A stretch of DNA of 64,000 nucleotides from Tsukamurella spumae (lineage in GTDB: Bacteria > Actinomycetota > Actinomycetes > Mycobacteriales > Mycobacteriaceae), in contig NZ_JAAXOQ010000024.1 of assembly GCF_012396015.1 (NCBI RefSeq), positions 1 through 64,000 on the forward strand, read 5' to 3'. A program made the translations under genes and the position numbers. Positions 23,589-34,016 of the stretch are shown in pieces. Numbering within the stretch: position 1 is the stretch's first letter; every line of letters starts with the position of its first letter. The notes under the pieces are model-generated. The model had not been told where the DNA came from, searched no databases, and saw only the letters and a program-made list of their open reading frames with translations.

Positions 23589-26500
23589 CTACCGGCACCC
23601 GTCGGCGCAGTACGTGCCGTCCGGGCCCAGCCGCTCGCTGTCGTCCAGCAGCAGCGCCGCCTCGTTCCGATCCGTGACCTCCGAGGAGACGTCCGTGCCG
23701 AACCGCCGGCCCGCCGGGGGCTTGCGGTACAGGTCGGACCGGCCGCACATCGCCGACAGCACCGCGCGCCGACCCGCGACCTCGCGCTCACGCGCGGTCC
23801 GCAGGTACTCCGCCCGCGCCTGCTCGTCGAGCGAGGCCAGGAACGCGTCGCGGTGCACGACCGCGATGAGGCCGGACACGTGGCCGAAGCCGAGCGAGGT
23901 GAGCAGGCCGGCCTTCGGGCGGAAGGCGTCGTCGAACCGGTGCGTCTCGCGCAGCCAGACGAGGTGCGGGTACTTGCGCATCTCGTCGTCGACGCAGTCG
24001 AGGCTGCGGTTCGGCGGGAGCACCTGCTCGGTGAGCATCTGGCACATGCCGATCAGCTGGAACGCGGCGGCGCCGCCCTTCGCGTGGCCGGTCAGCGACT
24101 TCTGCGAGACCACGAAGAGCGGGGCGCCCTCGCTGCGGCCGATCGAGTCGGCGATCCGCTCGTGCAGGTTCGCCTCGTTCGGATCGTTCGCGTTGGTCGA
24201 CGTGTCGTGCTTGCTGATGATCGAGACATCGTCGGCGGACACGCCCAGCTGCCGCAGGCTACGGGCGATCGGCGCCTCCGGACCGCCGGCGGCCACGGAC
24301 AGCGCGCCCATGCCGGGGGCCGGGATGGAGGTGTGCACGCCGTCGCCGAAGCTCTGCGCCCACGCCACCACGCCGAGGACGGGCAGGCCCATCTTCGCCG
24401 CGATGTCGCCGCGGGCCAGCAGCACCGTGCCGCCGCCGTTGGACTCGACGAAACCGCCGCGACGGCGGTCGTTGGCGCGGGAGAAGCGGCGCGGGCTGAT
24501 GCCCTTGGCCAGCATCTTCTCGCTGTCCGCGGTGGCCTGCATCATGCCGAAGCCCGTGATGCCCTCGATCGACAGGTCGTCGAAGCCGCCGGTCACCGCG
24601 AACAGGGCCTTGCCGACCTTGATCTTGTCGACGCCCTCCTCGACCGAGACCGCCGCCGTGGCGCACGCCGCCACCGGGTGGATCATCGCGCCGTAGCTGC
24701 CGATGTAGCTCTGCACCACGTGCGCGGCGACGACGTTCGGCAGGGCTTCCTGCAGGATGTCGTTCTGGTTCGGCTCGCCGAGCAGGGTGTTGATGAACAG
24801 GTCGCGCATCGAGCTCATGCCGCCCATGCCCGTGCCCTGCGTGTTGGCCACGTGCGAGGGGTGCACGTACTCCATCAGCTCGGCCGGCTCGAAGCCCGCG
24901 GAGATGAACGCGTCCACGGTGGCCACCAGGTTCCACAGGGCCAGGCGGTCGACCGACTCCATCATCTCGGGCGTGACGCCCCAGTGCGTCGGGTCGAAGC
25001 CGTCCGGGATCTGGCCGCCGACGCTGCGCAGCAGCTTGGTGCGACGCGGCACGCGGATCTCGGTGCCCGCCTTGCGGGTCACGTTCCACTCCCCCGACTC
25101 CATCGCCACCGCGCGGGTGTTCTCCGGGTCGGCGTCGACGAACGCACGGGCCTCGGCCTCGTTCGCCACCACGAAGGACATGTCCTCGGGCAGGAAGACC
25201 GACACCAGCAGCGGCGCCGTCTTGTCGATGATGTCGCCGTCGTCGCTGAACTCGCGGATGCCGCAGCGCTCCACGACCGCGTCGTGGTACTTGTCGGCCA
25301 GCTCCGCCTCGGGCACCAGGTCGCCCGACTCGGCGTCGTACCAGCCCGGCTCCGGGTCGTTCTCCCAGGTGATCATGCCGGTCACCCACGCCAGCTCGGC
25401 GACGCCGGCCGCCGAGAGACGCTCGTCGACCTCCATCTCGAACCGGGTGCGCGAGCTGCCGTACGGGCCGACCTCGCCGGCGCCGACGATGACGACCATG
25501 TCCTCGGGACGCGCGTCGATCGGGCCCCAGTTCGGATCGCCCAGGGTCGCGACCGGGGCACCGGGCAGCGCCGCGATGGCACCGTCGTCCTCGGACTCCG
25601 CGGCCTCGGCCAGGCGGGCCTCCATGGCCTGCTCGGCGAGCGCCTTCATGTCGAGGCTGACGCCGCCCAGGCCGCCCGTCAGGTCGTCGAACAGCGGAGC
25701 CGTCGCGGCCCGCTCCCGCGCCTCGGGGCTGGCATTGGCCAGCAGCTTGTCGGCCATCTCGAAGGTGGACCAGGTGCGCACACCGGCGGCCTCGACGGCC
25801 TCGACGAGGGGGTCGTTACCGCCCATCAGGCCCGTGCCGCGGACCCAGCCGATGATGGCGTGCGCCAGCGTGACCCGCTCCGACCAGGACTTCTCCGCGT
25901 TCCAGCGGGTGACCAGCGCGTCCAGGGAGGCCTTCGCCTCGCCGTAGGCACCGTCGCCGCCGAACATGCCGCGGTTGGGCGAGCCGGGCAGCACCACGTG
26001 CAGCCGCGACGCGAGATCGACGTCCTTGCCGATCGCGGCGAGCCCGGCGATCAGCCGCTCCACCGTCCACAGCAGGATCTTCATCTCCAGCTCGGCGCGG
26101 GGGCCCGCATCCGACATGTCGCCGGACACCCGCGGCGCCGCGAACGGGAACAGCAGGGTCGGGTTCAGCGCCTCCTTGTGGACCACCGTGTACGGGCCCA
26201 CCGTCTCGGCCTGCCGCTCGCCGATCCACTCGACGAGGGCGTCGACATCGGCGTAGCTGGACATGTTGGCCGGGACCACCCACAGCGCCGCGTCCGTGCG
26301 GGCGCTCGTGCGGTAGAGCTCCTTGAAGAAGGTCAGGCGCTTGTCGTCGAGCCGGCTCGTCGTGGCGATGACGGTGGCGCCGCCCGCGAGCAGTCGCCCG
26401 GCGACCGCCGCCGCGATCGACCCGGCGGAAGCGCCGGTGACCACGGCGACCTCGCCGTCGTAGATCCCGGGCTCGGGAGTGGACTCGGCGAGCTCCGCCA

Positions 26501-29500
26501 GGAACCTGTAGGCCGCGGCGTGCTCGGTGCGACCGACCTCGATGGCCTTCTGCTCCCACCAGCGCGCCTGGTCCAGGAGCGCCTTGCCGGCGCCCTTGGC
26601 GGTCTCCAGAATGTGCTTGCTGTAGGTCGGGAAGGTCGACGGGTCCATGTTCCACACGCGGAGCAGATCCTCGCGGGCGCTGGCCCAGCGATCGTCGAGC
26701 AGCACGGCCTTGTTCGCGTCGAACGCCGGCGCGACCGCGGTCGCCCAGTCGTCGCCGAGTTCGGTGGCGATCAGCGCGGCGAGCCGCTCCGACTCGTCGT
26801 CGAGCGCGGGCAGGCCGCCCTGCTCGTCCTCGAGACCCAGCTTGCTCAGCAGCACGCGGGCCGACGCCGCGAGGGCACCGTCGGGGCCGGTGATCGCGGA
26901 GGTGAACTCAGCGAGCGCCGCCGCGTCGACGGTGGCGCCGCCGCCCCCGCCGCCGGCGGAGGGCTTGCCCACGGGCACGCCCTGCGCGGCGCCGACCTCG
27001 GCGATCGCGCGGTCGAGCAGCGCGTCGAGCGCGGCCGCGTTGGACACGGGACCGTCGAGCAGCGTCGCGAGGTCGCCGCCGCGGACCGACGCGCCCTCGC
27101 GGGTGCCGGTCGCCAGCGCGAGCACGGTGTGCTGCGCCCAGCCCGGGCCCAGCTCCCAGGTGCCGGTCACGTACTCGGTGATGTAGTTCGGGCGCTTGCC
27201 GGTCGAGCCCAGGAGCTTGCGCAGCTGGTTGCCGACGGTCTCGGAGAGCACCGGGCCGAGCGGCTTGTAGGTGCGCGCCAGCTTGGTGACGGTGCCGGCG
27301 AGCGTGGGCAGGTCGGCCTCCGCGGCACCGTCGATGGCGCCCAGGTTGAGCTCGCTGCCCAGGTCGAGCAGGAGCTGGTTGCGGCGCGAGCTGACGCCGT
27401 CGCACAGCGTCTCGATGGTGTCGGTCTTCTCCAGCTGGTCCGGACGCATCTTGGTCCAGATCGCGATCATGGCGCGCGTGGCGTCCGCGGCGTCGAAGCC
27501 GAGGTCGGCCGGGCGGGGGCCGCCCGACGGTGCGCTCGCCACCGGGGCGGCGGTCGGTGCGGCCGCGGGGGCCGACGGTGCCGCGGCCTCGGCCGCGTCG
27601 CCACCCTCGACGGTGTCCTCCTCGGCGACGTCCTCGTCGGTCGCGAAGACCTTCGCGGCGTCACGCTCGGCGTTGAGGACCGTCGCGGCGGCGCGCTGGT
27701 AGGACGCGAGCGCCAGCGTGCGGCTGGCGAGGTTCGCGAGCGTCGGGGCGGACGCGAGGCCCACCTCGATGAACCGCTCGACCCCCAGGCCGCCGTGGTC
27801 GGTGTCGATGAGCAGCTGATCCTGCGTCTCGATCCACCGCACCGGGCTGGCGAACTGCCAGGCCAGCAGCTCGATGAGCAGCGTGCGGGCGGTCGCCATC
27901 GGGTTCTTCGCGGCCGCGTCCCAGTCCGCGACGAGCGCGCGGACCGGCTCGCTGGGCACGACGTCGAGGATCGACAGCGCGAAGTCGGCGGTCAGCTCGA
28001 ACGGTCGGGCCACCAGGTTCGGCAGATACTTGCCGACCAGCTTGGTGTAGTCGAACTCGGCGGGCACCAGCTCCTGCAGGCGCTCCGCGAACTCCGGCAC
28101 GCCGGCGCGGAGCACCGACGAGTGGAACGGGATGTCGATGCCCGGCACCTGCTGGAAGGCCTTCGGGCTGCTGGTGCGCTCGGCGATGGCGCGCTCCAGC
28201 GCGGCCAGGCCGGCGCTGTTGCCGACCACGACGTACTGGGCACCGCGCAGATTCAAGTTCACGATTTCTGCGAACTCGTCCGCACCCTCCAGGTTGCCCT
28301 CGACCCAGTCGGTCAGCTCGGCGTCGTCGACGTCGAACAGCTCGGGGCGCAGCGCGGCCATCGAGTACGGGCTGCGGCCCTGCTCGTCGCGGGGCACCAG
28401 CTGCTGCATGATGCGGCCGCGGTGGAAGACGGTCTCGAGGATCGTGCCCAGCGGCAGCACGCCGGCGGAGGCCAGCGCGTTGTACTCGCCGACGGAGTGA
28501 CCGGCGATGATCGGCGCGTCCACGCGGGCGCCGGCCTCGGCCAGCTCCGCGAGCTGGGCGCAGGCGACGGTGGCCATCGCGACCTGAGTGAACTCGGTCA
28601 GGTACAGGACGCCGTCCGGATGGGTGTAGACGGTGCCGTTGGCGCGGATGGACAGCGGGTTGTCCCGGACCACGGCGAGGATGGAGAAGCCGAGGTGCTC
28701 GCGGGTGTGCGCGTCGGCGGCGTCCCAGATCTCGCGGGCGGCCTTGCTGCGCGAGCGCTGGGCCAGGCCCATGCCCTTGCCCTGGATGCCCTGGCCGGGG
28801 AAGACGTACGCGGTGACCGCGGGGAAGGCGACGGCCGAGGCGGCCATCACCAGATCCTCGCCGACGCGGGCGGTGACCTCGAGGAGCTCGCCGCCGCGGT
28901 CGATGCCGACGCGCTCGACGGTGAACTGGACCTCGTCGCCCGGCAGGACCATGCCCAGGAAGCGAGTGGTCCAGCCGCGGATCTTGCGGTGCATGACATC
29001 GCCGTTGGAGGCGGACGCCACCTGCTGCGCAGCGGCCGAGAGCCACATGCCGTGGACGATCGGGCCGGGCAGGCCGGCCAGGCTCGCCGCGACCTGCGAG
29101 GTGTGGATGGGGTTGAAATCGCCCGACACGGCGGCGAAGCCGCTCATGTCCTGCGGGGCGTTCACGACCGCCTGGCGGACGCGCTTGCGCGGCGTCTCGG
29201 TGGCGGTCTCGCCGCGCGCGCCGCCCGCGGGCTGCGGGTCGGCCAGCTCGGCGGAGCCGGTGCGGCCGCGGATCGCGAACCGCTCGGTCATGACCACCGC
29301 CGGGGCGTCGGCGCCCGGCGAGCGCACGTCGATGCCGATGGTGACCACGGTGCCGATCTCGGTGGCGGTCACGTCCTCGAGACGCGCAGTGGCGCGGTAG
29401 GCACCGGGGGCGGGGTTGGCGGCGAGCTCGATCGCGTGATCGAGGTGCACCAGGTCGAGCATGCCCTCGACCACGGGACGGCCCTCGGCCGTGGTGGCGG

Positions 29501-32500
29501 CGCCGACCACGGCGAAGGACGCGGGCCAGCACAGGCCGACGAAGGCGTCCGGCACGGCCAGCTGCTCGTCGCCGTACAGCGCCGAGAGGCCGACCGGGAG
29601 GCTGTCCGCGGTGATCGCCGCGTGGTCGGCGGCGTCCTCGGCGCGGAACTCGAAATCGACCACGGCGGCACCGTCGGAAACGGCGGGCAGGTCGCCCGCG
29701 GCCGCCAGGGCGACCAGCTTGGACATGGCCTCGCTGGCCTCGCCGAGCTCGATGACGGGCACGCCGCCGTCGGCGCAGCTGTCCGGCACCTGGATCGGGA
29801 TGACGAGCTCGGTGCCCGACACGGGGACCTGGAGCACGACGGCGTTCGGGCCGGTCACGACGACGCGCGCACCGGACGTGGCCTGCACGGCCGAGGCGAC
29901 GTCACCGTCGACCGAGACCGTCCAGGTGCTGCCGGCACCGAGCCGCGCGATGGGGCTGTGCACGAGGCGGCCGGCCCACAGCACGTTGGTTGCGGCGAGC
30001 GCGCGCGCCAGCGGCACGGACTCGACGCCCGGCACCACGCGACGGCCTGCGACGGCCTGCGCGACGGCGCCCTCGCCGATGCGGCGGCGCACCAGCTCTG
30101 CCTCGAACCGGTTCAGCAGATCGCCCACGGGCTCGTCGACCCGGGTGATGCCGGCGACGGCCTCGGGGCCGGGAATGATGCACACCTCGTCGGCGGAGTA
30201 CCGCGGCGAGTGGGCCTGCCAGAGCGAATCGGAGCGCCACCAGCGGCGGACGTCCTTGTCGACGACGGGGACGAAGTTGACCGGCTTGCCCGGGGTGCGG
30301 CAGAGCGAGACGAAGAAGGGCACGTCGGCCGGGTGCAGGCGGGTCGACGATGCCGCCGGGTAGCGCTGCAGAAGCTGCTCGAGCGCGGCGTAGGCGTCGT
30401 CGGTGGCGGAGACATCGGCGAAGGCGGTCTCGATGGGGCCGCGATCCTCGTCGGCGAGGCGGGCCTCGGCGCGGTGCAGCATCGACAGGAACCGGTCCTG
30501 GTGCGTGATGTCGAGCCAGCCGTAGTCGCCGAAGGCGCTCGGATCGGCGGAGGCGACCTGCTCGCGGGTGCCCACCGACAGCTCGAGGTAACGCTCGAGC
30601 CACTGCGCGTAGGTCATGGCGTCGGCATCGCCGAAGTAGGGCTTGGCGGTGCCGGCCATCGCGGCGACGATCTCGTCGCGGCGCTCGGCGACCGCATCGC
30701 CGTCACCGGCGACCTCGTCGAGCAGGCGGCCGCACGCCGAGGCGGCGTTGTCGATCTCGTGGATGTCCGCGCCCAGCTGGCTGCGGCCGGAGGCCATGCC
30801 GCCGCCGGCGTGCCCGGCGCCGATCCACGCGGGCGTGCCGGGGATCTCGGCGAGCAGACGCTTCACATCGTCCGAGGTGGTGGCCTCGAGCGTGGCCATC
30901 GCGGCGGTGCCGACCAGGATGCCGTCGACCGGCATGGCGGGAGCGCCGTACTTGCGCGACCACTCGCCGGAGAGGTACTCGGCCGCCAGCTCGGGCGTGC
31001 CGATGCCGCCGCCGACGGCGAGCACGATGTTATTGCGGTCGCGCAGCTCGGCGTAGGTGGCGAGCAGCAGCTCGTCCAGGTCCTCCCACGAGTGGTGGCC
31101 GCCGGCCTTGCCGCCCTCGACGTGCACGATGACGGGGTACTGCGGGACCTCCGCGGCGATGCGCGCCACCTGGCGGATCTGCTCGACGGTGCCCGGCTTG
31201 AACGCGACGTGGCGCATGCCGGCGTCGGTGAGCTCCTCGACGAGGGCCGTGGCCTCCTCCAGCTCGGGGATGCCGGCGGTGATGATCACGCCGTCGAGCG
31301 GGGCGCCCGCAGCGCGGGCCTTCTGCACGATCCGCTTGCCGCCGAGCTGCAGCTTCCACAGGTACGGGTCGAGGAACAGGGAGTTGAACTGGGCGGCGCG
31401 ACCCGGCTCGAGCAGCGCGGTCAGCTTCTCGACGTTGTCGGCGAAGATCGGCTCGGTCACCTGGCCGCCGCCGGCGAGCTCGGCCCAGTGGCCGGCGTTC
31501 GCGGCCGCGGCGACGATGCCGGGATCGACGGTGGTCGGGGTCATGCCCGCCAGCAGGATCGGGCTGCGGCCGGTGAGCTCGGTGAAGCGGGTGGACAGCA
31601 CGGTGCGGCCGTCGGGCAGCGAGACCACCCGCGGCGAGAACTCCGACCAGGCCAGCGGGAGCTCGGGCACGCCGCCGGGCGAGAAGAGGTTGCGGGCACC
31701 GCGCAGCGTGGTGGCGGGGACGAGGCCCACGCCGCGGCCGCGCGCGGGGGCGGCCGAGAGCTTGGTAGCGATGTCCTCGGGCCCGAGGTCGATCAGCCAG
31801 CGCGCGCCCTTGGCGATCGCACCCTCGACGTCGGCGACCCAGTCGACCTGCTCGACGAGCACGGCGGCGGCCAGGCGGCCGGCGACCTCGACGTCGAGGC
31901 CGCAGCGCTGCGCCCACTTGGTGACCAGCGCGACGCCCTCGGCGAGAGCGGGGTGGTGGAAGCCGATGTCGACCGCCACGTCCTCGAACTTCGGCGCGAA
32001 GGCGGCGCCGCCGGTGAGCTTCTCCTTGCGCTCCACCTCCTCGGTCTCGGCGACGGACTCACAGAACTCGCGGAAGCCCGCGAGCAGCTTGGGGGTGCCG
32101 GTCAGCACGAAGGAGCTGCGGTTGTTGCGCACGGCGAGCACGGGACCGCAGGCGTCGAAGGCGACGGTGGCGGTGAAGTCCGCGAGCAGGGCCTCGAGCT
32201 TGTCCTGACGGACGCCGACCACGGCCATCATCGGGGTCGCGCCACCGAGGGCGACGAGGCCCCGGCGTCGTGCGACCACGCGGCCCGCGGCGCCGATCAG
32301 GCGCGCGATGGCGAGCAGGTCGCCCTCGCTGCCGCGCGAGGCGAACGCCGAGACGGCGAGCTGGCCCTGCGAGTGACCGATCACCGCGACGGGCGGCACG
32401 TCCCACGGGTCGAGCCCCTGGGCCTCGAGCCCGTACAGGGCGACGAGCTGGCTGAACAGCACACCGGGAACGGAGAAGACGGCACCGTCGACCTGCGGCG

Positions 32501-32888
32501 CGAGGACGCGGCGCGCGCCGGGCGCGGCCGGGGCGGCCTCCTCGCCCTCCTCGTCGGGGGTCTCGGCCTCGGAGGCGGCGATCGACGCGTCGCGCCAGCG
32601 CATCGGGTCGAAGGTCAGGGCCTGGGCACGCAGCAGCTCGGCGCGGACCGGCTCGAGCGCGCTGTCCGCCCGCGCGACGAAGCCGTCGAACTTCTCGCGG
32701 TACTCGGGATCGTCGGCGAGGCCGGTCTGCTCCAGGAGGGAGACGAGGCCGGGCAGCCACGGGCCGCCCTGTCCGCCGAAGGTCAGGGCGTACTGCTCCC
32801 CCGCTGCCAATCTGTCGACCAGTGCGTCGTTGCTCCGCGGGCCTTTGGCCGCACGCGTGTTCGCGGTGACGAAATCGTCGACAGTCAT
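23589..32888 (-). CDS. fas: type I fatty acid synthase
   Basis: A 3,099-residue multifunctional synthase making C16-C26 acyl-CoAs, precursors of membrane lipids and of mycolic acid chains. Start ATG 32888 has GAGGAG upstream. Domains in order: acetyltransferase (GHSQGQLAVSAF near 170), enoyl reductase (LAGMTPTTVDPG from about 445), dehydratase (SGDFNPIHTSQVAASLAG near 1262), malonyl/palmitoyl transferase (AGHSVGEYNALAS near 1466), acyl carrier (phosphopantetheine Ser in DGVSSRRNQLLL near 1833), ketoreductase (VVTGASAGSIAAAVAG near 2153) and ketosynthase (Cys in AACATAAVSVEEG near 2741, His in ISKHDTSTNANDPN near 2898, Lys in GHAKGGAA near 2933). Length and order match mycobacterial FAS-I. The acpS gene follows at once. 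Confidence 0.97.
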   Translation of the reverse strand: MTVDDFVTANTRAAKGPRSNDALVDRLAAGEQYALTFGGQGGPWLPGLVSLLEQTGLADDPEYREKFDGFVARADSALEPVRAELLRAQALTFDPMRWRDASIAASEAETPDEEGEEAAPAAPGARRVLAPQVDGAVFSVPGVLFSQLVALYGLEAQGLDPWDVPPVAVIGHSQGQLAVSAFASRGSEGDLLAIARLIGAAGRVVARRRGLVALGGATPMMAVVGVRQDKLEALLADFTATVAFDACGPVLAVRNNRSSFVLTGTPKLLAGFREFCESVAETEEVERKEKLTGGAAFAPKFEDVAVDIGFHHPALAEGVALVTKWAQRCGLDVEVAGRLAAAVLVEQVDWVADVEGAIAKGARWLIDLGPEDIATKLSAAPARGRGVGLVPATTLRGARNLFSPGGVPELPLAWSEFSPRVVSLPDGRTVLSTRFTELTGRSPILLAGMTPTTVDPGIVAAAANAGHWAELAGGGQVTEPIFADNVEKLTALLEPGRAAQFNSLFLDPYLWKLQLGGKRIVQKARAAGAPLDGVIITAGIPELEEATALVEELTDAGMRHVAFKPGTVEQIRQVARIAAEVPQYPVIVHVEGGKAGGHHSWEDLDELLLATYAELRDRNNIVLAVGGGIGTPELAAEYLSGEWSRKYGAPAMPVDGILVGTAAMATLEATTSDDVKRLLAEIPGTPAWIGAGHAGGGMASGRSQLGADIHEIDNAASACGRLLDEVAGDGDAVAERRDEIVAAMAGTAKPYFGDADAMTYAQWLERYLELSVGTREQVASADPSAFGDYGWLDITHQDRFLSMLHRAEARLADEDRGPIETAFADVSATDDAYAALEQLLQRYPAASSTRLHPADVPFFVSLCRTPGKPVNFVPVVDKDVRRWWRSDSLWQAHSPRYSADEVCIIPGPEAVAGITRVDEPVGDLLNRFEAELVRRRIGEGAVAQAVAGRRVVPGVESVPLARALAATNVLWAGRLVHSPIARLGAGSTWTVSVDGDVASAVQATSGARVVVTGPNAVVLQVPVSGTELVIPIQVPDSCADGGVPVIELGEASEAMSKLVALAAAGDLPAVSDGAAVVDFEFRAEDAADHAAITADSLPVGLSALYGDEQLAVPDAFVGLCWPASFAVVGAATTAEGRPVVEGMLDLVHLDHAIELAANPAPGAYRATARLEDVTATEIGTVVTIGIDVRSPGADAPAVVMTERFAIRGRTGSAELADPQPAGGARGETATETPRKRVRQAVVNAPQDMSGFAAVSGDFNPIHTSQVAASLAGLPGPIVHGMWLSAAAQQVASASNGDVMHRKIRGWTTRFLGMVLPGDEVQFTVERVGIDRGGELLEVTARVGEDLVMAASAVAFPAVTAYVFPGQGIQGKGMGLAQRSRSKAAREIWDAADAHTREHLGFSILAVVRDNPLSIRANGTVYTHPDGVLYLTEFTQVAMATVACAQLAELAEAGARVDAPIIAGHSVGEYNALASAGVLPLGTILETVFHRGRIMQQLVPRDEQGRSPYSMAALRPELFDVDDAELTDWVEGNLEGADEFAEIVNLNLRGAQYVVVGNSAGLAALERAIAERTSSPKAFQQVPGIDIPFHSSVLRAGVPEFAERLQELVPAEFDYTKLVGKYLPNLVARPFELTADFALSILDVVPSEPVRALVADWDAAAKNPMATARTLLIELLAWQFASPVRWIETQDQLLIDTDHGGLGVERFIEVGLASAPTLANLASRTLALASYQRAAATVLNAERDAAKVFATDEDVAEEDTVEGGDAAEAAAPSAPAAAPTAAPVASAPSGGPRPADLGFDAADATRAMIAIWTKMRPDQLEKTDTIETLCDGVSSRRNQLLLDLGSELNLGAIDGAAEADLPTLAGTVTKLARTYKPLGPVLSETVGNQLRKLLGSTGKRPNYITEYVTGTWELGPGWAQHTVLALATGTREGASVRGGDLATLLDGPVSNAAALDALLDRAIAEVGAAQGVPVGKPSAGGGGGGATVDAAALAEFTSAITGPDGALAASARVLLSKLGLEDEQGGLPALDDESERLAALIATELGDDWATAVAPAFDANKAVLLDDRWASAREDLLRVWNMDPSTFPTYSKHILETAKGAGKALLDQARWWEQKAIEVGRTEHAAAYRFLAELAESTPEPGIYDGEVAVVTGASAGSIAAAVAGRLLAGGATVIATTSRLDDKRLTFFKELYRTSARTDAALWVVPANMSSYADVDALVEWIGERQAETVGPYTVVHKEALNPTLLFPFAAPRVSGDMSDAGPRAELEMKILLWTVERLIAGLAAIGKDVDLASRLHVVLPGSPNRGMFGGDGAYGEAKASLDALVTRWNAEKSWSERVTLAHAIIGWVRGTGLMGGNDPLVEAVEAAGVRTWSTFEMADKLLANASPEARERAATAPLFDDLTGGLGGVSLDMKALAEQAMEARLAEAAESEDDGAIAALPGAPVATLGDPNWGPIDARPEDMVVIVGAGEVGPYGSSRTRFEMEVDERLSAAGVAELAWVTGMITWENDPEPGWYDAESGDLVPEAELADKYHDAVVERCGIREFSDDGDIIDKTAPLLVSVFLPEDMSFVVANEAEARAFVDADPENTRAVAMESGEWNVTRKAGTEIRVPRRTKLLRSVGGQIPDGFDPTHWGVTPEMMESVDRLALWNLVATVDAFISAGFEPAELMEYVHPSHVANTQGTGMGGMSSMRDLFINTLLGEPNQNDILQEALPNVVAAHVVQSYIGSYGAMIHPVAACATAAVSVEEGVDKIKVGKALFAVTGGFDDLSIEGITGFGMMQATADSEKMLAKGISPRRFSRANDRRRGGFVESNGGGTVLLARGDIAAKMGLPVLGVVAWAQSFGDGVHTSIPAPGMGALSVAAGGPEAPIARSLRQLGVSADDVSIISKHDTSTNANDPNEANLHERIADSIGRSEGAPLFVVSQKSLTGHAKGGAAAFQLIGMCQMLTEQVLPPNRSLDCVDDEMRKYPHLVWLRETHRFDDAFRPKAGLLTSLGFGHVSGLIAVVHRDAFLASLDEQARAEYLRTAREREVAGRRAVLSAMCGRSDLYRKPPAGRRFGTDVSSEVTDRNEAALLLDDSERLGPDGTYCADGCR

Positions 32889-33197
32889 GAATCTCCTCGG
32901 TTCAAATTCACAGCGCGCCGCTATGACGGCACGTCCGCGGCAGGCCCGCGGAAAACCCGTATTCCATGAGACCACAGGTTTCGCGATACCTCTGACGTGC
33001 GGATTTGTAACCAGCGGGTATACCCACGAGTAGCTTGGGGATATCGATTCACGGGTGTATCCGAGCGCTGATACACGCGTGAATCCATGCAGGTCTTCCG
33101 GCACGTGACGGCATTCACCGATGTTTCCCGCCAGTAGCAGTTGTTATCGAATCGTTACCATCACAGGGGCCGACGCGCCGCTCGGTAGGCTGAGCCG
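32889..33197. promoter_or_regulatory. fas-cobB divergent region with FasR-like palindromes
   Basis: This 309-bp stretch has no gene. It holds a 14-bp inverted repeat with one mismatch, TTCACGGGTGTATC (33048-33061) and GATACACGCGTGAA (33070-33083) around an 8-bp spacer, and a perfect palindrome GGGTATACCC at 33016-33025. In mycobacteria the TetR activator FasR binds inverted repeats upstream of fas and responds to long acyl-CoA. Position, about 130-195 bp before the fas start, and symmetry make these good candidates for such a site. The binding protein is inference. Confidence 0.6.
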
Positions 33198-34016
33198 ATG
33201 CAGCCCGGTATGCGCCCCTCCGACCGTCCCGATACCGTGCCCGCGCCGCCCGCCGTCGCCGAGCTCGTGCGCTCCGCCGAGACCGTCGCGGTCCTCACCG
33301 GGGCGGGGATGAGCCGCGAGTCGGGGATCTCGACCTTCCGCGAGGCGCAGACCGGGCTCTGGGAGCGGTACGACCCGGAGGAGATCGCCTCCGTCGACGG
33401 CTGGTCGCGCGACAGGGAACTGGTCTGGGGCTGGTACCAGTGGCGCGCGCACGTGGCGCGCCGGGCGGAACCGAACGACGGTCACTTCGCGCTCGCCGAG
33501 CTCGCCGCCGGCCGGGCCGTCTCCATCGCCACGCAGAACGTCGACGACCTGCACGAACGCGCCGGCTCGCGCACGGTCTCGCACCTGCACGGCAGCCTCT
33601 TCGCGCCGCGTTGCGAGCACTGCGACACCCCCTATCTGGGCGTGGACGCCTTCCTGCCCGACGGTGCCGATGTCTCCCCCGAGCTGCGCACCACGCCGCC
33701 CACCTGCATGCACTGCCTCTCCGCGGTGCGGCCGGGCATCGTCTGGTTCGGCGAGGCCCTCCCGATGGACGCCTGGGCCCGGGCGGAGGCCGCGGTGCTC
33801 ACCGCCGACGTGGTGCTGGTGGTCGGGACGTCCGGCCTCGTCCACCCCGCCGCACGGCTACCCGAGTTGGCGCTGGAGACCGGTATCCCGGTGATCGAGA
33901 TCAATCCCGAGCCCACGCCGTTGAGTGCTGCCGCGACGCACACCTGGCGCGGCACGGCCGCGACGACGCTGCCCGCGCTGGTCGCCGCAGTCACCGCGGA
34001 GACTGCTCCGTCCTGA
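33198..34016 (+). CDS. cobB: NAD-dependent protein deacylase (sirtuin)
   Basis: A 272-residue Sir2 protein that removes acetyl or succinyl groups from lysines using NAD. The NAD loop is TGAGMSRESGISTFRE (residues 34-49), the catalytic region TQNVDDLHERAG and HLHGSLF (His near 134), and the zinc ribbon has two Cys-x2-Cys pairs (CEHCD and CMHCLS). The end of the Rossmann fold is VVGTSGLVHPAA. The Tyr and Arg of WGWYQWRAH sit where class III sirtuins bind succinyl-lysine, which suggests desuccinylase activity. It is divergent from fas and overlaps the convergent type VII-like gene by 26 nt. Confidence 0.93.
   Translation: MQPGMRPSDRPDTVPAPPAVAELVRSAETVAVLTGAGMSRESGISTFREAQTGLWERYDPEEIASVDGWSRDRELVWGWYQWRAHVARRAEPNDGHFALAELAAGRAVSIATQNVDDLHERAGSRTVSHLHGSLFAPRCEHCDTPYLGVDAFLPDGADVSPELRTTPPTCMHCLSAVRPGIVWFGEALPMDAWARAEAAVLTADVVLVVGTSGLVHPAARLPELALETGIPVIEINPEPTPLSAAATHTWRGTAATTLPALVAAVTAETAPS

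Noticed and set aside
23247-32969. A 3,240-codon open frame on the + strand opposite fas
   Set aside because: It is the antisense frame that stays open in long high-GC genes. Its translation is Arg/Gly/Ala/His/Asp-rich with no domain, while the opposite strand encodes complete FAS-I. The same holds for the + strand frames at 17756-23239 and 39402-42266.
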